This document shows, in pieces, positions 57,369 through 64,000 of a DNA stretch of 64,000 bases. The position numbers and the translations under genes are program-made. Each line of letters starts with the position of its first letter. Within the stretch, counting starts at the first letter, position 1. Below the pieces are notes generated by a model, which saw only the letters and a program-made list of their open reading frames with translations, was not told where the DNA came from and ran no database searches. The stretch is from Thalassococcus halodurans (GTDB taxonomy: Bacteria > Pseudomonadota > Alphaproteobacteria > Rhodobacterales > Rhodobacteraceae): NCBI RefSeq assembly GCF_900108225.1, contig NZ_FNUZ01000002.1:560501-624500 (forward strand). The letters run 5' to 3'.

Positions 57369-57853
57369 AGGCGTTTGATCAGCGCTGATTGTACCGCGGG
57401 CGACACGAAGTTTGAGATATCGCCGCCAAGACGGGCAACCTCTTTTACCAGTTTCGACGCAATCGCCTGATGGCGGGCTTCTGCCATCAGGAACACGGTC
57501 TCGATTGAATCGTCCAGCGCACGGTTCATCCCGACCATCTGAAACTCATACTCAAAATCCGAAACTGCACGCAGACCGCGCACGATCACCGATGCCCCAA
57601 CATCGTGGGCGCAGTGTACAAGCAAGTTTTCGAACGGATGCACGACGATCTCGGTATCCGTCTGGTCCGAAAGCTTCACACACTCGGCCTCGATCATTGC
57701 GACGCGTTCATCAAGCGTGAACAGCGGGCCCTTATCGCGGTTGATGGCAACACCGATCACCAGACGATCCACCAGCGATGTGGCGCGACGAATGATATCG
57801 ATGTGACCCTTTGTAATCGGGTCAAAAGTTCCGGGATAAAGACCTGTTCGCAT
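57359..57853 (-). CDS. coaD: Phosphopantetheine adenylyltransferase
   Basis: A 164-aa nucleotidyltransferase with GLYPGTFDPITKGHIDII (TKGH active motif near residue 15), RGLRAVSDFEYEFQM and the substrate loop near ASKLVKEVARLGGD. It makes dephospho-CoA. The start at 57853 was chosen to match the family N-terminus; the frame from 57889 adds 12 unlikely residues. Its 3' end overlaps the small gene on the other strand. Confidence 0.95.
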   Translation of the reverse strand: MRTGLYPGTFDPITKGHIDIIRRATSLVDRLVIGVAINRDKGPLFTLDERVAMIEAECVKLSDQTDTEIVVHPFENLLVHCAHDVGASVIVRGLRAVSDFEYEFQMVGMNRALDDSIETVFLMAEARHQAIASKLVKEVARLGGDISNFVSPAVQSALIKRLHP

Positions 57854-57925
57854 GGCCGGACCTCCGTAGTTCTCCGGCGCACGCAACAATATTACCCGAC
57901 CAGATGCAACCGAGAAATGAACCCT

Positions 57926-58363
57926 TTACCAATTGTTGGTCAGCATTCCTTCAAGTGCATCTTTTTCCATCGCCAATTCTGTCAGGCGCGCTTTGACCGC
58001 ATCACCGATGGTGATCAGACCAACCAGGCGCCCCTCTTCAAGAACCGGCATGTGACGGAAACGACCTTCGGTCATACGACGCAGAACATCGTCCGCACTG
58101 TCACCACGGGCACATGTTTGAAGGTTGCGGGTCATATATTCGTCGACCTGAGCATCAAGGCAGCTTGCGCCACGCATGGACAGGACGCGAACGATGTCGC
58201 GTTCTGACAAAATCCCGACTGCCGTTTCACCATCTTCTGAAACGACCACCGTACCAATACGCCGTTCCGCCAGAATTTTGGCCGCATCACGCAGCAAAGT
58301 CGTCGGGGATACAGTGACAACGCCATCATCTGCTTTGTTTTTCAAGATATGTTGGACCTGCAC
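57926..58363 (-). CDS. CBS-domain pair protein
   Basis: A 145-aa protein made of two CBS domains: residues about 5-65 (VVTVSPTTLLRDAAKILAERRIGTVVV) and 70-140 (ADDVLRRMTEGRFRHMPVLEEGRLVGLITIGD). CBS pairs bind adenine nucleotides and sense energy state. No enzyme domain is attached, so the partner is unknown. It has its own promoter region facing LysR. Confidence 0.9.
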   Translation of the reverse strand: MQVQHILKNKADDGVVTVSPTTLLRDAAKILAERRIGTVVVSEDGETAVGILSERDIVRVLSMRGASCLDAQVDEYMTRNLQTCARGDSADDVLRRMTEGRFRHMPVLEEGRLVGLITIGDAVKARLTELAMEKDALEGMLTNNW

Positions 58364-58424
58364 GACAAATTCCTCCTTTTGTCATTGCACTGTCCTTACA
58401 GCGTCGTATTGCCGCACCCGTCTG

Positions 58425-59318
58425 TCAAGATAGACCTTCAAGGCGCAGCACCTCCTTTCGTATGCCCTCGCTCAGCAATTCCGAGAAACGGTTCAGGCGA
58501 TCAAGACGCCGATCATCTGCATGGCGCACCAGATAGAAGCTGCGGGTAAGCGACAATTCTTCGGGCAGAATCTTGGTCAAACGGTTGATGCCCGCCAAGG
58601 CAAAATCATGGACGATCCCCATGCCCGCATTGCCCAAAATCCACTGAAACTGAACCATGACCGAGTTGGACGCCAAACGGACACGTTCAACACCCAAGTC
58701 CGCTAAGTAGTCCAATTCCTTGTCAAAAATCATATCCGGAATGTAGCCAATCAATTTGTGGCCCGCCAAATCGTCCAGCGACGTAATCGGCGGCGCGTTC
58801 CGCAAATAGCCGCGGCTGGCGGCAAGATGCAGTTTATAGTCAGTGATCTTTTGGACCGTCAGACGACCTGCCGTGGGCGCACTGACAGCAACGGCAAGAT
58901 CGGCCTCTCGTTTGGACAGATTGACGACCCGAGGAAGGGACACGATCTGCACATCAAGGTCGGGATTTTGTTCGACAATTGCAGAACATACCTGCGGCAG
59001 TACGAAGTTTGCACAGCCATCAGGCGCACCAATTCGAATCTGCCCCGACAGACCTTCGGACCGACCTGCCACATCCTCGTTGGCCGCAGTCATCGCTTGC
59101 TCGGCCTCTTCCGCATGCCGCAAAAGACGCAAACCTGCTTCGGTCAATGCGTAGCCTTGGGGGCTTTTGATGAACAAAGGCGTTCCGAAATTTTCCTCAA
59201 GCCGCGCGACGCGTCGACCAACCGTTGCCGGATCCAATTTCAGAACACGCCCTGCCCCTGACAGACTTTCGTTCCGCGCCACCGAAAGAAACACGCGCAT
59301 ATCGTCCCAGCTGTCCAT
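58425..59318 (-). CDS. LysR-family transcriptional regulator
   Basis: A 297-aa regulator with the LysR helix-turn-helix at residues 3-62 (DDMRVFLSVARNESLSGAGR, LKLDPATVGRRVARLEENFG) and a C-terminal effector domain from about 90. The ATG at 59318 was chosen because it starts the family N-terminus; the frame stays open far upstream only as the complement of mmsA. It is divergent from mmsA with a 105-base gap and is a likely regulator of it. Confidence 0.92.
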   Translation of the reverse strand: MDSWDDMRVFLSVARNESLSGAGRVLKLDPATVGRRVARLEENFGTPLFIKSPQGYALTEAGLRLLRHAEEAEQAMTAANEDVAGRSEGLSGQIRIGAPDGCANFVLPQVCSAIVEQNPDLDVQIVSLPRVVNLSKREADLAVAVSAPTAGRLTVQKITDYKLHLAASRGYLRNAPPITSLDDLAGHKLIGYIPDMIFDKELDYLADLGVERVRLASNSVMVQFQWILGNAGMGIVHDFALAGINRLTKILPEELSLTRSFYLVRHADDRRLDRLNRFSELLSEGIRKEVLRLEGLS

Positions 59319-59423
59319 GATCACACCCCCGCATTTTCGCAAAACCTTTTTGAAAACTTGCCTCTGTATCGGGCAAATTCGCAAGACTATTATTTGTGTC
59401 AATTCCGAGAGAGGAGAAACTCG

Positions 59424-60923
59424 ATGACCGAACTGACCCACTACATCAACGGTGAGCACGTCAAAGGCACGTCCGGCCGTTTCACAGAAGTATTCAACCC
59501 CGCCACTGGCGAGGTTCAGGCCAAGGTTCCACTGGCAACCGTAGAAGAAATGAACGCGGCTATCGCGAAAGCGGAAGAAGCACAGAAAGCATGGGGCGCA
59601 ACCAACCCCCAGCGTCGTGCGCGCGTCATGATGAAGTTCGGTGCCCTGATCAACGAACACATGGACGAACTGGCCGAACTGGTCAGCCGCGAACACGGTA
59701 AAACCCTGCCCGATGGCCGTGGTGACGTTCAGCGTGGTCTGGAAGTGGTCGAAGTCTGCATGGGCGCGCCGCACATGCTGAAAGGTGAGTTCACCGATGA
59801 TGGCGGTCCGGGCATCGACCTGTACTCCATGCGCCAGCCGCTGGGTGTTGTAGCCGGCATCACGCCGTTCAACTTCCCGGCAATGATTCCGCTGTGGAAA
59901 ATGGCACCTGCGATCGTTTCGGGTAACGCCATGATCCTGAAGCCGTCCGAACGCTGCCCGTCCACATCGCTGCGTCTGGCCGAACTGCTGAAAGAAGCGG
60001 GCCTGCCCGATGGTATTCTGCAGGTTGTGAACGGCGACAAAGAAGCCGTTGACGCGATCCTCGACAACGAAACAATCGCCGCTGTCGGCTTTGTTGGCTC
60101 GACCCCGATCGCGCAATACATCTATGGCCGCGCAGCATCGAACGGCAAACGCGCGCAGTGCTTCGGCGGTGCAAAGAACCACATGATCATCATGCCGGAC
60201 GCCGATCTGGACAAAGCTGCTGACGCTCTGGTCGGCGCGGGCTTTGGCGCGGCTGGCGAACGCTGCATGGCGATCTCGGTTGCGGTTCCCGTTGGAAAGG
60301 AAACAGCCGACAAGCTGGTTGAGAAACTGACCCCTCGCATCGAAAAGCTGAAAGTCGGCCCCTACACTGCTGACGAAGAAGTCGACTACGGCCCCGTCAT
60401 CACAGGGGCTGCAAAACAGCGCATCGAAGGTCTGATCGACTCGGGCGTTGAGCAAGGCGCAGACCTGCTGATCGACGGTCGTGGCTTCCAGCTTCAGGGT
60501 TACGAAGACGGCTTCTTTGTTGGCCCGTCCTTCTTCGACAACGTCACGCCTGACATGGACATCTACAAAGAAGAAATCTTTGGTCCGGTTCTGAGCCAGG
60601 TTCGTGCGGATACTTATGAAGACGCGCTGAACCTGATCATCGACAACCCCTATGGCAACGGCACCGCGATCTACACAGCGGATGGTGACACCGCCCGTGA
60701 CTTTGCGCACCGCGTGAACGTCGGCATGGTCGGCATCAACTTCCCGATCCCTGTTCCGCTGAGCTACCACACCTTCGGCGGCTGGAAGAAATCGGCATTC
60801 GGTGACCTGAACCAATACGGCCCCGACGCCTTCCGATTCTACACCAAGACCAAAACCGTCACGGCGCGGTGGTTCTCGGGCATCAAAGAAGGTGGCGAGT
60901 TCAACTTCAAAGCCATGGACTGA
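59424..60923 (+). CDS. mmsA: Methylmalonate-semialdehyde dehydrogenase (CoA-acylating)
   Basis: A 499-aa aldehyde dehydrogenase of the MmsA group. GITPFNFPAMIPLWKM and the catalytic Cys in GAAGERCMAIS are typical, as is the VPLSYHTFGGWKKS end. It oxidises methylmalonate semialdehyde to propionyl-CoA in valine degradation. GAGGAG ribosome site; the ATG at 59424 is preferred over the open frame from 59358. It heads a valine gene block continued after 62 kb. Confidence 0.95.
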   Translation: MTELTHYINGEHVKGTSGRFTEVFNPATGEVQAKVPLATVEEMNAAIAKAEEAQKAWGATNPQRRARVMMKFGALINEHMDELAELVSREHGKTLPDGRGDVQRGLEVVEVCMGAPHMLKGEFTDDGGPGIDLYSMRQPLGVVAGITPFNFPAMIPLWKMAPAIVSGNAMILKPSERCPSTSLRLAELLKEAGLPDGILQVVNGDKEAVDAILDNETIAAVGFVGSTPIAQYIYGRAASNGKRAQCFGGAKNHMIIMPDADLDKAADALVGAGFGAAGERCMAISVAVPVGKETADKLVEKLTPRIEKLKVGPYTADEEVDYGPVITGAAKQRIEGLIDSGVEQGADLLIDGRGFQLQGYEDGFFVGPSFFDNVTPDMDIYKEEIFGPVLSQVRADTYEDALNLIIDNPYGNGTAIYTADGDTARDFAHRVNVGMVGINFPIPVPLSYHTFGGWKKSAFGDLNQYGPDAFRFYTKTKTVTARWFSGIKEGGEFNFKAMD

Positions 60924-60945
60924 TGCGTTTAAAGAAATGAAACAG

Positions 60946-60976
60946 AAAGCCCGCAGGTCATCCTGCGGGCTTTTTT
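60946..60976 (+). terminator. Terminator after mmsA
   Basis: A 12-bp stem (60946-60957 with 60962-60973) and TCAT loop, with the last Ts continuing to 60976. Confidence 0.9.
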
Positions 60977-61308
60977 GTGTCTATCGGCAAGCCATTTTAC
61001 CCTTTACATCAGCCATATCGTGAACGCGCAGCGAATGTCCGCTTCAAGCCCTGCCTACGAAGTTGCCGCAGTGTGGCAAAGGTCCGGTCTTGGGAAAGGG
61101 GATCAATAGAGTGCCAAAAATCAAACGCGGTTTTGCCAAGGGTTTACGAAACAAAAATCTTGCGCGGCATTCGCTTGATTGGCTGAGTCGACAAAAATGA
61201 CCGACTCTGGGGTGATTTTCGTCCGCATAGGTGGGCCGTTTCCGATAGACTGATCTCCCGTTACCAATAGATTGTCGAGCATTGGAAATGTGCATTGGAG
61301 GCTTTGAA
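60977..61308. other. Gene-free stretch after mmsA
   Basis: I see no supported gene in these 332 bases. The sequence is less GC-rich and less codon-like than the surroundings. AATGTCCGCTT at 61034 and TTCGTCCGCATAG at 61218 recall short intergenic remnants, and GTCCGCATAG appears again at 61897 on the other side of the 160-aa gene. Confidence 0.5.
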
Positions 61309-61791
61309 ATGAGTGCGATCAAAGAGTTGCTACTAAGCGCCGGGGTTGATGACGTGATAGCGTTTGGCGCTCTGGCCGTTGCTGGTTTCAGTTGGTGGTC
61401 AGCCAGACGTGCGGCGAACGCCGCTGAACTTTCTGCTACCGTCGCTCAAAGCCAGCTTGATGTGCTTACAAAGAAAGTGACCATGATCGATGAGCCAGGG
61501 AAGATGTCTGAGGTTCTTCCCGCCTGGTTCGTCAACAGGATGGCCAACGATTATTGGTACTTCGGTCTCTTAATGGACAACAACGTCGTCCTACCAATTC
61601 ATCGTATACAGAAAATCTCCGATGACGGTCGATGGCTAGAGGTCGAGCTCATGGAACAGGGTGACGATATCCATGAGTTTCCAGATAGCCCGATCAAAGA
61701 AATGCCGGTGATATACGCTCTAGAAGGCCGCACTCCAGCCAACGTTCAAATCTCCAAAATTGTCGGAACCATAGAACTAGCCAATACATGA
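61309..61791 (+). CDS. Hypothetical protein with N-terminal membrane anchor, 160 aa
   Basis: I recognise no family. Residues about 15-32 form one hydrophobic helix (VIAFGALAVAGFSWWSA), followed by a helical linker (ANAAELSATVAQSQLDVLTKK) and a soluble domain with DYWYFGLLMDNNVVLP and strand-rich WLEVELMEQGDD. The ATG at 61309 has a TGGAGG site. Codon choice and base composition differ from neighbours, and the gene splits the valine cluster, so it may have been gained by transfer. Confidence 0.75.
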   Translation: MSAIKELLLSAGVDDVIAFGALAVAGFSWWSARRAANAAELSATVAQSQLDVLTKKVTMIDEPGKMSEVLPAWFVNRMANDYWYFGLLMDNNVVLPIHRIQKISDDGRWLEVELMEQGDDIHEFPDSPIKEMPVIYALEGRTPANVQISKIVGTIELANT

Positions 61792-62008
61792 ACTTCACAC
61801 AAAGTATGTTTGCTCTGTTTGGCGAATAAAGGCCGCTTGTGACCATTCATTCAATGCTAAGTAGCCATTTGCGAAGCCCCAGCGAAAGTCGTGAAAGTCC
61901 GCATAGCGAACCAACCTGATTGTCAGCCCGCGTCTTTCCTTTGCCGCATCCACGCAAAATCATTTTGCATTCCGGATATTGCCAAGCTCCCAAAACCCTG
62001 CCAAAAAA

Positions 62009-62022
62009 TGAACAAACGTTCA
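62009..62022. promoter_or_regulatory. Inverted repeat TGAAC-N4-GTTCA before the acyl-CoA dehydrogenase
   Basis: TGAAC at 62009-62013 and GTTCA at 62018-62022 form an exact inverted repeat 27 bases before the ATG. It looks like an operator, possibly for a TetR-type acyl-CoA-sensing repressor; the cognate regulator is not evident here. Confidence 0.5.
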
Positions 62023-62048
62023 GACACTTTCCAACGGAGGAGGAGCCG

Positions 62049-63185
62049 ATGGATTTTGCGCTCGGTGATGACCAGCAGGCTATTTTCGACATGGCTTATG
62101 CGTTCGGTCAGGAACACATCGCACCCCATGCCCAGCAGTGGGAAAAAGACGGAACCATCCCGAAAGAGTTGTGGCCGCAACTGGCCGAACTCGGTTTTGG
62201 CGGGCTGATCGTATCCGAGGAAAACGACGGCGCTGGCCTGTCGCGCCTGGACTGCACCTTGATCTTTGAGGCCCTGTCGATGGCCTGCCCGTCCGTCGCG
62301 GCATTCCTGTCGATCCACAACATGTGCGCGGGCATGATCGACAAATTCGGATCGGACGAAATGAAGGCGCGTTTGCTGCCCGATGCCATCAGCATGGAAA
62401 AGGTGCTGAGCTACTGTCTGACCGAACCGGGATCGGGCTCGGACGCAGCGGCTCTGAAAACCCGCGCAGACCGCACGAACGAAGGCTACACGCTGAACGG
62501 CACAAAGGCGTTTATCTCGGGCGGCGGGTATTCCGATGGCTATATCTGCATGGTCCGCACCGGTGATGCGGGCCCCAAGGGCATCTCAACCGTCTATATC
62601 GACGCGGGCACCGACGGCCTGAGCTATGGCGGGTTGGAAGACAAAATGGGATGGCGATCCCAGCCCACCCGTCAGGTCCAGTTCGACGACTGCAAAATTC
62701 CGACCGAAAACCTTGTGGGCGAAGAAGGCATGGGCTTCCGCTATGCCATGATGGGCCTTGATGGTGGCCGCCTGAATATCTCGGCCTGTTCGCTTGGTGG
62801 CGCTCAGGATGCGCTGAACCGCACCTTGGCCTATATGAGCGAACGCAAGGCCTTTGGCAAAAGCATCGACCAGTTCCAGGCTTTGCAGTTCCGATTGGCC
62901 GATATGGAAATCGAAATGACCGCGGCACGTACGATGCTGCGGCAGGCGGCATGGATGGTGGACACGGGCCACCCTGAGGCCACGAAATACGCGGCGATGG
63001 CCAAGAAGTTCGTCACTGAAACAGGCAGCAAGGTTGCGGATCAATGTCTGCAATTGCATGGCGGCTATGGCTATCTGGCGGATTACGGCATCGAAAAGAT
63101 CGTGCGTGACCTACGGGTGCACCAGATCCTTGAAGGCACCAATGAAATTATGCGCATGATCGTTGCGCGCACTATGGTCGCGTGA
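62049..63185 (+). CDS. Acyl-CoA dehydrogenase, probably isobutyryl-CoA dehydrogenase
   Basis: A 378-aa flavoenzyme of normal length: helical N-terminus, FAD/substrate strand domain (YCLTEPGSGSDAAALKT, GTKAFISGGG) and C-terminal helices (QALQFRLADMEIEMTAAR, ILEGTNEIMRMIVAR). The ATG at 62049 has a GGAGGAG site. With mmsA before and a 3-hydroxyisobutyryl-CoA hydrolase-like gene after, isobutyryl-CoA in valine breakdown is the likely substrate. Confidence 0.9.
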   Translation: MDFALGDDQQAIFDMAYAFGQEHIAPHAQQWEKDGTIPKELWPQLAELGFGGLIVSEENDGAGLSRLDCTLIFEALSMACPSVAAFLSIHNMCAGMIDKFGSDEMKARLLPDAISMEKVLSYCLTEPGSGSDAAALKTRADRTNEGYTLNGTKAFISGGGYSDGYICMVRTGDAGPKGISTVYIDAGTDGLSYGGLEDKMGWRSQPTRQVQFDDCKIPTENLVGEEGMGFRYAMMGLDGGRLNISACSLGGAQDALNRTLAYMSERKAFGKSIDQFQALQFRLADMEIEMTAARTMLRQAAWMVDTGHPEATKYAAMAKKFVTETGSKVADQCLQLHGGYGYLADYGIEKIVRDLRVHQILEGTNEIMRMIVARTMVA

Positions 63186-63213
63186 CCAGACCCAAGACGA
63201 ACCGGACCGATTT

Positions 63214-64000
63214 ATGACGCAAGACATCCTGATCACCACCCAAGGCCAAGCAGGTCGCATCACGCTGAACCGCCCCGACGCGCTGAACGCGCTCAGCTAT
63301 GAGATGTGCCTAGCCATCGAAGAGGCGCTACTGGCGTGGCGGCGCGATCCCGATGTGGCACTGGTGATTATTGAAGGTGCAGGAGATCGGGCGTTTTGCG
63401 CAGGCGGCGATATCTCCGAGATGTATCGCACCGGTACTGCGGGCGAATATGAATATGGCCGTCAGTTCTGGCGCGATGAATATCGCTTGAACGCTTTCAT
63501 GGCGTCATACCCGAAGCCGATCGTCAGCTTTCTGCACGGCTTCACCATGGGTGGCGGGGTTGGCGTTGGCTGCCACGGATCGCACCGGATTGTTTGTGAA
63601 ACCTCTCAGATCGCGATGCCGGAATGCGGAATCGGTTTGGTTCCAGATGTGGGCGGCACGTATCTGCTGGCCTCGGCCCCCGGACGGCTGGGCGAATACC
63701 TCGGGCTGACGGCAACGCGCATGAAGTCGGGTGACGCGATCTATGCAGGCTTTGCCGATCGCTTTGTGCCGCAGGACGAATGGGAATTGCTGAAAGCCGC
63801 GCTGATCACCACCGGTGATGTGACCGCCATTGAGGAATACAGCGCCCCTGCCCCAGAATCCGAACTGGCCAAGCGACAAGACCAGATCAACCGCTATTTC
63901 GGTGGCGAACGTTTGGGCGACATTCTGAACGGCTTTGTCGCGATGCCCAGCGACTTTGCCGATGCCAGCCTAAAGGTTCTTAAACGGAACGACCCGTTGG
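63214..64000 (+). CDS. 3-hydroxyisobutyryl-CoA hydrolase / enoyl-CoA hydratase family, 3' end cut by the window
   Basis: An ATG at 63214 opens a frame that is still open at the window edge (262 residues seen). Crotonase-fold motifs: GRITLNRPDALNALSYEM, AFCAGGDISEMYRTG (oxyanion hole), HGFTMGGGVGVGCHGSHR and PECGIGLVPDVGGTYLL. The Glu and Asp in the last motif and the length of the visible part favour the hydrolase of valine degradation over a plain hydratase. It lies 28 bases after the acyl-CoA dehydrogenase. Confidence 0.88.
   Translation, partial: MTQDILITTQGQAGRITLNRPDALNALSYEMCLAIEEALLAWRRDPDVALVIIEGAGDRAFCAGGDISEMYRTGTAGEYEYGRQFWRDEYRLNAFMASYPKPIVSFLHGFTMGGGVGVGCHGSHRIVCETSQIAMPECGIGLVPDVGGTYLLASAPGRLGEYLGLTATRMKSGDAIYAGFADRFVPQDEWELLKAALITTGDVTAIEEYSAPAPESELAKRQDQINRYFGGERLGDILNGFVAMPSDFADASLKVLKRNDPL

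Noticed and set aside
59319-60815. A frame that would extend the LysR protein by about 500 residues at its N-terminus
   Set aside because: It is the complement of mmsA; the LysR helix-turn-helix begins at 59318 and the extension has no domain sense.

Overview
The window is chromosomal DNA from an alphaproteobacterium, most likely a marine Rhodobacteraceae (Roseobacter group). The evidence is the PhyR/NepR/EcfG general stress module with GGAAC-N16-CGTT promoters, a GTTC-N7-GTTC LexA box at uvrA, a rhizobial-type aglEFGAK/aglR sugar locus, OlsB (ornithine lipid), TRAP transport, the argS-SPOR-nagZ-scpA-scpB string, and valine catabolism genes. Most of the window is dense core genome. No phage, insertion sequence, integrase or CRISPR array was seen.

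Layout. 1-2.9 kb: general stress response locus (sensor kinase fragment, ecfG, nepR, phyR) and a DUF1328 gene with its own EcfG promoter. 2.9-6.1 kb: TRAP transporter dctPQM. 6.2-9.2 kb: uvrA with an SOS box. 9.2-21.9 kb: sugar locus: aglEFGAK leftward; aglR, a GH1 glucosidase, glucokinase and phosphoglucomutase rightward; then an SMP-30 lactonase-type gene. 22-24.2 kb: Cache sensor kinase and LuxR-type regulator. 24.4-28.7 kb: tRNA-Gly, histone-deacetylase-like protein, Uup, OlsB, BamE. 28.8-33.2 kb: yceD-rpmF-plsX-fabH-ihfA-merR and tRNA-Pro. 33.3-41.9 kb: dCTP deaminase, scpB-scpA-nagZ-SPOR-argS, and a cation/proton antiporter. 42-45.3 kb: SDR-like protein, dGTPase-like protein, an IscA-family protein, and an EamA exporter. 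45.3-46.8 kb: an unrecognised 358-aa protein and a 127-aa protein built of 20-residue repeats. 47.1-48.8 kb: xthA, bolA, grxD. 48.8-57 kb: zapA, transketolase, a PQQ-type sugar dehydrogenase, DUF808, and two different GAPDH genes with LacI-type operators. 57.2-64 kb: coaD, a CBS protein, LysR, mmsA, acyl-CoA dehydrogenase and a hydratase/hydrolase gene cut by the window edge.

How the parts work together. Sugar taken up by AglEFGK is hydrolysed by AglA or the GH1 enzyme, phosphorylated by Glk and interconverted by Pgm. The two GAPDH genes and transketolase form the downstream central carbon block, and both gap promoters carry repeated pseudo-palindromes that suggest one shared LacI-family regulator. 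The general stress sigma factor appears to transcribe both arms of its own locus from one near-palindromic double promoter.

The least explained part is 44.4-46.8 kb: a tandem-repeat protein, an all-new-looking 358-aa protein and an EamA-family exporter, all leftward and closely spaced. The intergenic stretch upstream carries two perfect DnaA boxes and one near-match.
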